From the NCBI GenBank assembly GCA_021786815.1, contig JAJYMR010000399.1, positions 1-7,136 on the forward strand: a DNA stretch of 7,136 nt. Reading direction: 5' to 3'. The position numbers and the translations under genes were made by a program. The notes beneath the pieces are model-generated. The model saw only the letters and a list, made by a program, of their open reading frames with translations. It was not told the origin of the DNA and searched no databases. This document shows, in pieces, positions 1-5,994 of the stretch (position 1 is the first letter of the stretch; every line of letters starts with the position of its first letter). This DNA comes from Deltaproteobacteria bacterium (GTDB lineage Bacteria; Desulfobacterota; Binatia; Binatales; Binataceae).

Positions 1-858
1 CTTCCGGTCCGGCTCGCCGATTTCGGACGGCTCCATCGCAACGAGCGCTCGGGCACGCTTCACGGGCTCGAGCGGGTGCGCTCGATGGCGCAGGATGACG
101 CGCACATCTTTTGCACGCCCGAGCAGATAGAGGCCGAAGTCGATCTCAACCTCCGGATGGTGCGCGAGGTGTACTCGGCGCTCGGTTTCGAGGCGGTCGA
201 ATTCAAGGTGGCCACGATGCCCACCGAGCACATGGGCGGCGAACAGCAGTGGCGCGAGAACGAGGCCAAGCTCGGCAACGCGCTTTCCCGAAACGGCCTT
301 CATTGGGAGGAAAATCCCGGCGAAGGTGCGTTTTACGGGCCAAAAATCGAGATTTACGTGCCCGACGCGCTCAAGCGCAAATGGCAGGTGGCAACCATCC
401 AGCTCGACTACAATCTGCCCGAGCGCTTCGACCTCACCTATACGACCGCCGCGGGCACCGAGGCGCGCCCGGTGATGATCCATCGCGCGATCCTTGGCTC
501 GCTGGAACGCTTTATCGGCGTTCTGATCGAGCACACCGGTGGAGTCTTTCCGTTCTGGCTCGCGCCCGAGCAGGTGCGCGTGCTTTCCTTGAGCGAGAAG
601 GTCGAGGCGTACGCAAACGAGGTGGCGCAATTGCTGAGAGGCGAAGGATTTCGCGCCTCGGCCGATTTGCGTAACGAAAAGCTGGGATTTAAGGTCCGCG
701 AAGCGGAACTTCAGAAAGTTCCATATATGGTCGTGGTCGGAGAACGCGAAGCGCAGTCGCGCGCGGTATCGGTGCGGCTGCTCAGAGGAGCCAAGAACGA
801 ACCAATGTCACTGGAGGGTTTCGTCCAGCGGCTCAAGAGCGAGCCCCTTCCAGCGTAA
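1..858 (+). CDS. thrS: Threonyl-tRNA synthetase, C-terminal part (5' end cut by window)
   Basis: Class II synthetase that charges tRNA-Thr with threonine in the cytoplasm. The frame is open from base 1, so the first 285 visible residues lack the N-terminal TGS and editing domains and motif 1. Numbering from base 1, motif 2 is visible as RLHRNE (residues 10-15) followed by QDDAH (31-35). Motif 3 is around IHRAILGSLERF (160-171). His35 and His161 lie 126 residues apart, as do the E. coli zinc ligands His385 and His511. Arg13 and Arg170 match the motif 2 and motif 3 arginines. The third zinc ligand (Cys) lies upstream of the window. The anticodon-binding domain runs from about residue 188, with the conserved DLRNEKLGFKVRE segment (222-234). 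The stop is TAA at 856-858, 49 bases before infC, the usual gene order. The short tail after the last domain looks complete. Confidence 0.97.
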   Translation, partial: LPVRLADFGRLHRNERSGTLHGLERVRSMAQDDAHIFCTPEQIEAEVDLNLRMVREVYSALGFEAVEFKVATMPTEHMGGEQQWRENEAKLGNALSRNGLHWEENPGEGAFYGPKIEIYVPDALKRKWQVATIQLDYNLPERFDLTYTTAAGTEARPVMIHRAILGSLERFIGVLIEHTGGVFPFWLAPEQVRVLSLSEKVEAYANEVAQLLRGEGFRASADLRNEKLGFKVREAELQKVPYMVVVGEREAQSRAVSVRLLRGAKNEPMSLEGFVQRLKSEPLPA

Positions 859-877
859 CGCGATACCGGTTCAGGCA

Positions 878-894
878 GCGGCGCAAGACGCCGC
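878..894 (+). promoter_or_regulatory. Small GC hairpin directly before the infC ribosome binding site
   Basis: GCGGCG (878-883) pairs perfectly with CGCCGC (889-894) around the 5-base loop CAAGA. The stem ends one base before the Shine-Dalgarno AGGAGG. No T tract follows, so it does not look like a terminator. It could influence 30S access to infC, be a protein-binding site, or be chance in GC-rich DNA. A 6-bp stem is weak evidence alone. Confidence 0.35.
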
Positions 895-895
895 G

Positions 896-901
896 AGGAG
901 G
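896..901 (+). promoter_or_regulatory. Strong ribosome binding site that fixes the infC start at AUC
   Basis: AGGAGG at 896-901 (extended AGGAGGTGA to 904) is a near-perfect match to the 16S rRNA anti-Shine-Dalgarno. Six bases (TGACTT) separate it from ATC at 908, which is optimal spacing. The next ATG in frame, at 1022, has no comparable site. The TGA at 902-904 closes the infC frame upstream, so the start must lie at 905 or later. Confidence 0.85.
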
Positions 902-907
902 TGACTT

Positions 908-1441
908 ATCCGTAAATTTTTCAGAACCCCGCCAACAAGAGAGCCCCAGGTCAGGGTCAACACCCAGATCCGGGCGCCCGAAATCCGGGTAATCGACGTC
1001 GATGGCTCACAGGTCGGCATCATGACGGTCAGCGAGGCCCTGCGTATCGCGGAGAGCAAGGGACTCGACCTGGTCGAGGTCGCGGCCGCGGCCCGGCCGC
1101 CCGTGTGCAGAATCACCGACTACGACAAGTACCGCTACGCCCAGAAGAAAAAAACACACGAAGCCAAGCGCGGTCCCACCAGCGGCATCAAGGAAGTCAA
1201 GATGGGCGCGCTTACCGGGCAGCACGACGTGGACTTCAAGATAAAGCACATCAGGCGCTTTGTTGAGGAAGGCCAGCGTGTTAAACTCTCGGTTTCGTTT
1301 CGCGGCCGGCAGATTACCCATCCGGAACTGGGGCAGGCGCTGATGCAGCGGATCATCGAACAGATCAAGGACATCGCACAGCCCGAAGGAACGCCACGGA
1401 TGGAGGGCCGAAACATGTCGGTCCTGCTCACGCCGAAATGA
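908..1441 (+). CDS. infC: Translation initiation factor IF-3, rare AUC start codon
   Basis: IF3 binds the 30S subunit, prevents premature 50S joining and discriminates against wrong start codons and non-initiator tRNA. From ATC at 908 the product is 177 residues, close to the 180 of E. coli IF3. The N-terminal domain shows RVNTQIRAPEIRVID (16-30), LVEVAA (55-60) and PPVCRITDYDKY (64-75). The C-terminal domain shows VKMGALTGQHD (97-107), KIKHIRRFVEEG (111-122), VSFRGRQITHPE (129-140) and the ending MEGRNMSVLLTPK. The start was chosen because the frame between the TGA at 902 and ATG 1022 contains no ATG, GTG or TTG, yet encodes the conserved N-terminal strand; starting at 1022 would remove 38 residues of that domain. 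E. coli infC uses AUU, and such codons make IF3 repress its own mRNA, so autocontrol is likely here (inference). Confidence 0.95.
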   Translation: MRKFFRTPPTREPQVRVNTQIRAPEIRVIDVDGSQVGIMTVSEALRIAESKGLDLVEVAAAARPPVCRITDYDKYRYAQKKKTHEAKRGPTSGIKEVKMGALTGQHDVDFKIKHIRRFVEEGQRVKLSVSFRGRQITHPELGQALMQRIIEQIKDIAQPEGTPRMEGRNMSVLLTPK

Positions 1442-1470
1442 AGGTTTGACAGGGAAAGAGGCCAAGCCCG

Positions 1471-1668
1471 ATGCCCAAGATAAAGACCAACCGCGCAGCG
1501 GCCAAGCGCTTCTCCTTCACCAAGAAAGGAAAGGTGAAGCACAAAAGGGCTTACCTGCGCCATCTGCTTTCCAGCAAGAGCCCCAACCGCAAGCGCGGGC
1601 TCAGGCACAGCGCGATGCTCAACAAGACCGAGGCCAGGGTTATCGCGGCCCTGATGCCTTACGCGTAA
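1471..1668 (+). CDS. rpmI: Large-subunit ribosomal protein bL35
   Basis: A 65-residue basic protein of the 50S subunit, the usual length for bL35. It begins MPKIKTNRAAAKRF, carries the Lys/Arg-rich middle (residues 18-45, including NRKRGLRHS) and ends in LMPYA, the normal family ending. The ATG at 1471 is preceded by AGAGG at 1457-1461 with 9 bases of spacing, a moderate ribosome binding site. It lies 29 bases after infC and 41 bases before rplT, the standard infC-rpmI-rplT order. In E. coli, L20 represses rpmI translation through an RNA structure; I could not identify an equivalent fold here by eye. Confidence 0.97.
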   Translation: MPKIKTNRAAAKRFSFTKKGKVKHKRAYLRHLLSSKSPNRKRGLRHSAMLNKTEARVIAALMPYA

Positions 1669-1709
1669 AGTAAAGACGCGCAACAAATCAACGGAAGGAC
1701 TTACGACCG

Positions 1710-2075
1710 ATGCCGCGTGCAAAGGGCGGAGCCAAAACCCGCCGCCGTCACAAACGGCAACTCGAACTGGCCAAAGGATATGTCGGAGGGCGCAAGGTCT
1801 ACCGGCAGGCCCGCAACACCACCGAAAAGGGCCTTACTTACGCCTATCGCGACCGCAAACAGAAGAAACGCGAGTTCCGCTCGCTCTGGATTACCCGTAT
1901 CAACGCGCTCGCCCGCGAATTCGGGCTCTCCTACAGCCGACTGATGCAGGGACTCGCCAAGGCCGGCGTGTCGCTCGACCGCAAACAGATCGCCGCGCTC
2001 GCTATCGAGCGTGACGGCTTGTTTACCGAGCTGGTGCGCACCGCGAAGAGCGCGCTCGGGCTCCAAACCGCTTAG
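1710..2075 (+). CDS. rplT: Large-subunit ribosomal protein bL20
   Basis: A 121-residue 50S assembly protein that binds 23S rRNA early and in many bacteria also represses its own operon. Family features are the start MPRAKGGAKTRRRHK, LAKGY (20-24), YAYRDRKQKKREF (45-57), LWITRINALARE (59-70), GLSYSRLM (72-79) and GLAKAGVSLDRKQIAALA (81-98). The extended basic N-terminus and globular C-terminal half are both complete. Compared with E. coli L20, recalled from memory, the segment between AKGY and YAYRD is one residue shorter (GGRKVYR against GARSRVYR). GGAAGGA at 1693-1699 gives a good ribosome binding site before ATG 1710. A terminator-like hairpin begins 35 bases after the stop. Confidence 0.97.
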   Translation: MPRAKGGAKTRRRHKRQLELAKGYVGGRKVYRQARNTTEKGLTYAYRDRKQKKREFRSLWITRINALAREFGLSYSRLMQGLAKAGVSLDRKQIAALAIERDGLFTELVRTAKSALGLQTA

Positions 2076-2110
2076 TCCGGGAACCGAACTTCCTTCGCCT
2101 GCGCACCGAG

Positions 2111-2144
2111 AAACCATGTGGCTTTCCGCGCCACATGGTTTTTT
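2111..2144 (+). terminator. Intrinsic terminator or attenuator between rplT and pheS
   Basis: AAACCATGTGG (2111-2121) is perfectly complementary to CCACATGGTTT (2131-2141), giving an 11-bp stem with a 9-base loop (2122-2130). A run of six T begins inside the 3' arm (2139-2144). This is the form of a rho-independent terminator, although the stem is A/T at its base and only moderately GC rich. It lies 35 bases after rplT and 38 bases before the pheS start. That gap is too short to hold an evident promoter plus leader, so pheST probably depends on read-through or on a promoter upstream. In E. coli, pheST is controlled by an attenuator at this same place, with the pheM leader peptide. A clear Phe-rich leader peptide before this stem was not found. 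Confidence 0.72.
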
Positions 2145-2172
2145 CATTTGAAAGCGGGAAAGGAAGACCCGC

Positions 2173-2176
2173 AAGG
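2173..2176 (+). promoter_or_regulatory. Weak ribosome binding site supporting the pheS start at 2183
   Basis: AAGG at 2173-2176 lies 6 bases before ATG 2183, and a second purine stretch, AGGAAG, lies at 2161-2166. The alternative in-frame ATG at 2135 sits inside the 3' arm of the terminator stem with no purine-rich site before it. This supports 2183 as the start. Confidence 0.5.
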
Positions 2177-2182
2177 CCTTCG

Positions 2183-3232
2183 ATGAAAGAACAACTCGAG
2201 GAAATCAGGCGGCGCGCGCTAGACGAACTGACTGACGGCGCCTCCGACCAGCAGATCGAGGCCGTGCGCGTGCGCGTGCTCGGCCGCTCCGGTGAGCTTA
2301 CCGAAGTGATGCGCGGGATGCGCGAGGTGCCGCAGGCCGAACGGCCCGCAATCGGGCAGCTCGTCAACCAAATCAAACGCGAACTCGAAGAACGGATCGA
2401 GGCGCTCAAGCTCAGGCTCCGCCAGGGCGCGCTCGAGCGTTCACTCGCCGAGGCCAGACTCGACGTCACGCTGCCGGGCGCGCGCGTTCCGCGCGGACGA
2501 ATCCATCCGGTTACGCAAATCCTGGAACGGATGCTCGACATCTTCGTCTCGATGGGCTTCGAGGTCGCGATGACGCGCGATGTCGAGGACGACTTCCATA
2601 ATTTCGAGGCGCTCAACTTCCCGCCCGACCATCCGGCGCGCGAGATGCAGGACACGTTCCTGGTCGGCGGCGGACTGCTGCTTCGCTCGCACACCTCGAA
2701 CGGTCAGATTCGCGTGATGGAGGAGCGCAAACCGCCGCTTGCCGTGGTATGCCCCGGGCGATGCTACCGGCGCGACGAGCTTTCGGTGCGCGCCTCTCCG
2801 ATGTTCACGCAGATCGAGGGCTTCATGGTCGATCGCGTGGGACGGATCACGATGGGGCATCTGAAGGGCGTGCTTATCGAGTTCCTGCGCGCCTTCTACG
2901 GCCCCGAAACGGGAGTGCGCTTCCGTTCGAGCTATTTTCCGTTCACCGAGCCGAGCGCCGAAGTGGACATCCATTGCCTGCTGTGCAAGGGCGCGGGATG
3001 CCGCGTCTGCAAGCATACCGGATGGACCGAAATTCTCGGCTGCGGGATGATTCATCCCAACGTGCTTCGCGCCGTAAAGCTCGACCCCGAGGAGTTCCAG
3101 GGCTTCGCCTTCGGCTTCGGCGTCGAGCGCCCTGCCCTGCTCAAGCTTGGCGTTGACGATATGAGACTTTTCTTCGAAAACGACCTGCGCTTCCTTGCAC
3201 AGTTTCCCTCGCTTGCCGGAGGAGCGGCATGA
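2183..3232 (+). CDS. pheS: Phenylalanyl-tRNA synthetase alpha subunit
   Basis: Catalytic subunit of the alpha2-beta2 enzyme that charges tRNA-Phe. From ATG 2183 it has 349 residues. An in-frame ATG at 2135 would add 16 residues but lies in the terminator stem and lacks homology to known N-termini. Residues 1-95 form the expected coiled-coil region, with LGRSGELTEVMRGM (33-46). The catalytic core starts near HPVTQILERM (108-117). Substrate-site residues are visible: RSHTS (168-172), CYRRDE of motif 2 (194-199), Gln210 and Glu212, FPFTEPSAEVD (252-262) and GFAFGFGVER of motif 3 (307-316). A Cys4 insert, Cys265/268/273/276, precedes TGW and resembles that of Firmicutes PheS, probably binding zinc. 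The motif 2 loop is unusual: VRASPMFTQIEG replaces the common pattern with TH and FHQ. Motif 3 is followed by Pro317. The gene overlaps pheT by four bases. Confidence 0.96.
   Translation: MKEQLEEIRRRALDELTDGASDQQIEAVRVRVLGRSGELTEVMRGMREVPQAERPAIGQLVNQIKRELEERIEALKLRLRQGALERSLAEARLDVTLPGARVPRGRIHPVTQILERMLDIFVSMGFEVAMTRDVEDDFHNFEALNFPPDHPAREMQDTFLVGGGLLLRSHTSNGQIRVMEERKPPLAVVCPGRCYRRDELSVRASPMFTQIEGFMVDRVGRITMGHLKGVLIEFLRAFYGPETGVRFRSSYFPFTEPSAEVDIHCLLCKGAGCRVCKHTGWTEILGCGMIHPNVLRAVKLDPEEFQGFAFGFGVERPALLKLGVDDMRLFFENDLRFLAQFPSLAGGAA
3218..3224 (+). promoter_or_regulatory. pheT ribosome binding site inside the end of pheS
   Basis: GGAGGAG lies 4 to 6 bases before ATG 3229, within the last codons of pheS (which encode Gly-Gly-Ala-Ala). 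Together with the ATGA overlap it indicates balanced, coupled synthesis of the two PheRS subunits. The Gly/Ala tail of PheS may be shaped by the need to encode this site. Confidence 0.75.
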
Positions 3233-5655
3233 AAGTACCGCTCAAATGGCTTGAGGAGTTCGTCTCCGTCGACGCAACCGTCGAGCAAATTGCGCGGCGG
3301 CTTACGGTTGCCGGGCTCGAAGTCGAAAATCTCGAACGAGTGCGTGCCTCGTTCTCCGGCGTGGTCGTGGCGCGCGTGCTCGACGTCGGAAAGCATCCCA
3401 ACGCCGACCGTCTGAGCCTCTGCCAGGTGGACGCGGGCGCGGCTGGCCGCTTCTCGGTTGTATGCGGCGCGCCCAACGTGAGCCGCGGGATGACGGCGGC
3501 GCTCGCGACGGTCGGAGCCAAGCTCGGAGACGAGCCCGAACTCGAGGCCGCCGTGATTCGCGGCATCCGCTCCGAAGGGATGCTCTGTTCGGAACGCGAA
3601 CTTGGCCTCTCCCAGGACCATCACGGTATCCTGTCGCTCCCGGATGACGCGCCGCTTGGCACCCCGGTCGCCGATTATCTGGGACTCGACGACGTCGTGC
3701 TGGATATCGCGATTCTTGCCAACCGCGGCGACGCTCTTTCGATTCTCGGTGTCGCCCGCGATGTGGCCGCGCTGTTCGGCGTGCGGCTCCACGCGCCCCG
3801 GACACGCCCGCTCCGTGTCGAGCGCCATGAAGGCGACGGTGCCTCGTCCTCGTTCGCGGTGCGGATGGCCGCGCCGGAGCAATGCCCGCGCTATGCGGCG
3901 CTCAAGATGACCGGCGTCAGGGTCGCGCCGTCTCCAGTATGGATGCGCCGGCGGCTGGAACTTTGCGGGATGCGCGGGCTCAACAATGTCGTGGACGCGA
4001 CCAACTACGTGATGCTCGAGATGGGCCAGCCGCTGCACGCGTTCGACCTCGATAGAATCGCCGCGAACACGATTGTCGTACGCCGCGCCGGAAGCGATCG
4101 CGAGTTCGTTACCCTCGACAACGCGCGGCGCGCGCTGGAGGCTGGTGACCTGGTTATCGCCGACCCGGAAAAGCCGCTTGCGCTCGCTGGCGTGATGGGC
4201 GGCCTCAATTCGGAAGTGGGCCTTTCGACGCAAACCATCCTGCTCGAAAGCGCCTACTTCGAACCAATCGCGGTCGCGAAGACCGCGCGGCGGCTCGGAC
4301 TGCGCAGCGAGGCGAGCTACCGCTTCGAGCGCGGTATCGATCGCGCCGGACAGACGGCGGCGCTGATGCGCGTGGCGGAACTGCTCAAGCGCTATGCAGA
4401 TGCGCGGCCGGAGGGCGCCATCGCGGACTTCGAGCCGCGCCCCGCGCCGGTGCGCGAAATCGCGCTCGATCTCAATCGGATGTCCGCTTTGCTCGGAGTG
4501 GAGACGAGCGCGGCCGAAGCGAAGCGCCGGCTCGTCTCGCTCGGCGCTTCGGTCAGACGCGGCGAGGCGCGCGGCACCCTCAAGGTGATACCGCCGTCTT
4601 GGCGCTCGGACCTGGATGAAGCAGCCGATTTGGCCGAAGAAGTGGCGCGTCTTTCGGGACTCGAAGAGATTCCCGCAACCCTGCCGGCGAGAGTTTTCAG
4701 TTACGCGCCGGCCAATCGCGAGCGCGAGTTCTTCAGGGATACCCGCGAAGTGATGCTCGGCGCGGGATTCACCGAGATCGACACGCTCGCGTTTATCTCC
4801 GCCGCCGACAACGAAAAGTTCGCCGGAATCGGTCACGGCGAGCCGCTCAGCGTGCACAACCCGCTCTCCGAGGAGTTGCGCGAGATGCGCCGGAGCCTCG
4901 CGCCTGGATTGCTCGCGGCGCTCATCTTCAACCTCAATCGCCAGGCGACGGCGCTCCATGCTTTCGAAATCGCGAAGGTGTTCGCGCGCGTCAAAGGCGA
5001 AGTCGTCGAGCGCTACCATCTGGGCGCCCTGTCCTACGGCGACTACGCGCTGTCCGAGATTGGAAGGCCGGGCGTAAAGGCGGGATTCTTCACGCTCAAA
5101 GGCGTGGCCGAGGCCTATCTTCGCGCCCTGGGAGTTGCCGAACGGGTGCGCTTCAAGGCGCCCGCGCCGGAGCATCCGCTCGCCTTCCTGCATCCGGGGC
5201 GTTCGGCGCTGATCTTGCTTAGCGAGGAACCTATCGGTTACGTCGGCGAATTTCATCCGCAAGATGCAATGGAACGCGGCTTGGCGGAACAATGCACTCT
5301 GTGCGAGCTTGACTTACAAAAACTCATTTCCTATGGTCTTTCGCCGCGCCCCGCGATCGAGCCTCCGCCCAGGTTTCCAGCAGTGCGACGTGACCTTGCC
5401 CTGGTGCTCGACCGGGAATTTCCGGCGGACATGATCTTGAAGACGATTCGCGAAATCGCGCCTGCGTTGCTTGAGAGCGTTGAAGTGTTCGACGTTTACG
5501 AGGGAGAAGCCATCGCACCGGGCCGCAAGAGCGTCGCGCTGGCGCTGCGCTACCGCGCGACCGACCGAACGCTCACCGACGAAGAGGTTAATCGGACCCA
5601 CGCCGGTTTGGTCGAACAGGCGCGGACCCGGCTTGGAGCGGAACTTAGACAGTAA
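3229..5655 (+). CDS. pheT: Phenylalanyl-tRNA synthetase beta subunit
   Basis: An 808-residue partner of PheS, normal length for the bacterial long form. It binds tRNA-Phe and removes mischarged tyrosine. Domains in order: N-terminal segment MKVPLKWLEEFV; OB-fold tRNA-binding domain at about 40-150 (HPNADRLSLCQVD 56-68, VVCGAPNV 77-84, GIRSEGMLCSE 112-122); B3/B4 editing domain at about 219-390 (NNVVDATNYVMLEMGQPLHAFD 252-273 region, GVMGG 321-325, LLESAYF 338-344, SEASYRFERGID 360-371); B5 domain at about 406-480 (PPSWRSDL, DLAEEVARLSG); catalytic-like domain at about 490-700; FDX-ACB anticodon domain from about 714 (PPRFPAVRRDLALVLD) to the end. His270 and Glu340 appear to match the known editing-site His and Glu. 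The start overlaps the pheS stop as ATGA and has a strong ribosome binding site. No truncation or frameshift was seen. Confidence 0.98.
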   Translation: MKVPLKWLEEFVSVDATVEQIARRLTVAGLEVENLERVRASFSGVVVARVLDVGKHPNADRLSLCQVDAGAAGRFSVVCGAPNVSRGMTAALATVGAKLGDEPELEAAVIRGIRSEGMLCSERELGLSQDHHGILSLPDDAPLGTPVADYLGLDDVVLDIAILANRGDALSILGVARDVAALFGVRLHAPRTRPLRVERHEGDGASSSFAVRMAAPEQCPRYAALKMTGVRVAPSPVWMRRRLELCGMRGLNNVVDATNYVMLEMGQPLHAFDLDRIAANTIVVRRAGSDREFVTLDNARRALEAGDLVIADPEKPLALAGVMGGLNSEVGLSTQTILLESAYFEPIAVAKTARRLGLRSEASYRFERGIDRAGQTAALMRVAELLKRYADARPEGAIADFEPRPAPVREIALDLNRMSALLGVETSAAEAKRRLVSLGASVRRGEARGTLKVIPPSWRSDLDEAADLAEEVARLSGLEEIPATLPARVFSYAPANREREFFRDTREVMLGAGFTEIDTLAFISAADNEKFAGIGHGEPLSVHNPLSEELREMRRSLAPGLLAALIFNLNRQATALHAFEIAKVFARVKGEVVERYHLGALSYGDYALSEIGRPGVKAGFFTLKGVAEAYLRALGVAERVRFKAPAPEHPLAFLHPGRSALILLSEEPIGYVGEFHPQDAMERGLAEQCTLCELDLQKLISYGLSPRPAIEPPPRFPAVRRDLALVLDREFPADMILKTIREIAPALLESVEVFDVYEGEAIAPGRKSVALALRYRATDRTLTDEEVNRTHAGLVEQARTRLGAELRQ

Positions 5656-5703
5656 AGCGTGCTTGCAGCGAGCGGAAGAACGGGGGAGAGTACGCCGCCC
5701 AGC

Positions 5704-5994
5704 ATGACCAAGGCCGAACTCGTGGACATCATCTACGAGCGGGTTGGCTCCTCGAAGAGGGAAGCCGGCGAGATCGTCGAAGAAGTCTTCGCGATCATTC
5801 GCGATAGTCTCTCCCGCGGAGAGAAGGTCAAGATTTCAGGCTTCGGCAGCTTTATGGTAAACCATAAACGGGCGCGCCGTGGCCGAAATCCTCAAACCGG
5901 GGAATCCATAACCATCGAGTCACGGCGTGTGCTGACGTTCAAACCGAGCCAGGTCCTGAAAGGCATCGTGAACGACGGCAAAGCGCGGTCATGA
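5704..5994 (+). CDS. ihfA: Integration host factor alpha subunit (HU/IHF family)
   Basis: A small nucleoid protein of the HU/IHF family. IHF is a heterodimer that bends DNA sharply and helps transcription, recombination and replication. From ATG 5704 it has 96 residues, compared with 99 in E. coli IHF-alpha. It begins MTKAELVDIIYERVG, has the dimerising helices SKREAGEIVEEVFAIIRDSL (17-36), the core KVKISGFGSF (41-50) and the DNA-contacting arm RARRGRNPQTGE (56-67) with intercalating Pro63. It ends with RRVLTFKPSQVLKGIV (74-89). Position after pheT, as in Proteobacteria, and the arm sequence favour the alpha subunit over HU. A GTG at 5659 in frame would add 15 residues with no family match. 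GGGGGAG at 5682-5688 lies 15 bases before ATG, somewhat far, so the start is likely but not certain. The MerR gene overlaps its stop. Confidence 0.92.
   Translation: MTKAELVDIIYERVGSSKREAGEIVEEVFAIIRDSLSRGEKVKISGFGSFMVNHKRARRGRNPQTGESITIESRRVLTFKPSQVLKGIVNDGKARS

Noticed and set aside
1446..1673. A 75-codon + strand frame overlapping rpmI
   Set aside because: It is rpmI read in another frame. It is rich in Gln, Lys and Pro and has no family match, while bL35 is unmistakable.
1007..1722. Open frames on the - strand opposite infC and rpmI (1007-1465 and 1135-1722)
   Set aside because: They lie opposite conserved genes and match no family I recognise. GC-rich codon use explains them.
2076..2182. 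T-box riboswitch before pheS
   Set aside because: No T-box core sequence is visible and the region before the hairpin is far too short for the specifier stem.
2023..3055. Open frames on the - strand opposite pheS (2023-2694 and 2441-3055)
   Set aside because: Ser/Arg-rich or His/Arg-rich composition with no domain; pheS on the + strand accounts for the region.
3052..5292. A 746-codon open frame on the - strand across pheT
   Set aside because: It uses the same triplet boundaries as pheT, so it stays open simply because pheT avoids the codons TTA, CTA and TCA, which are rare in GC-rich genes. The product is a low-order Arg/His/Glu-rich sequence with no domain, while pheT on the other strand is complete and conserved.
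5659..5703. GTG 5659 as the ihfA start
   Set aside because: It adds 15 residues with no match to HU/IHF proteins, and ATG 5704 begins the conserved MTKAEL segment.
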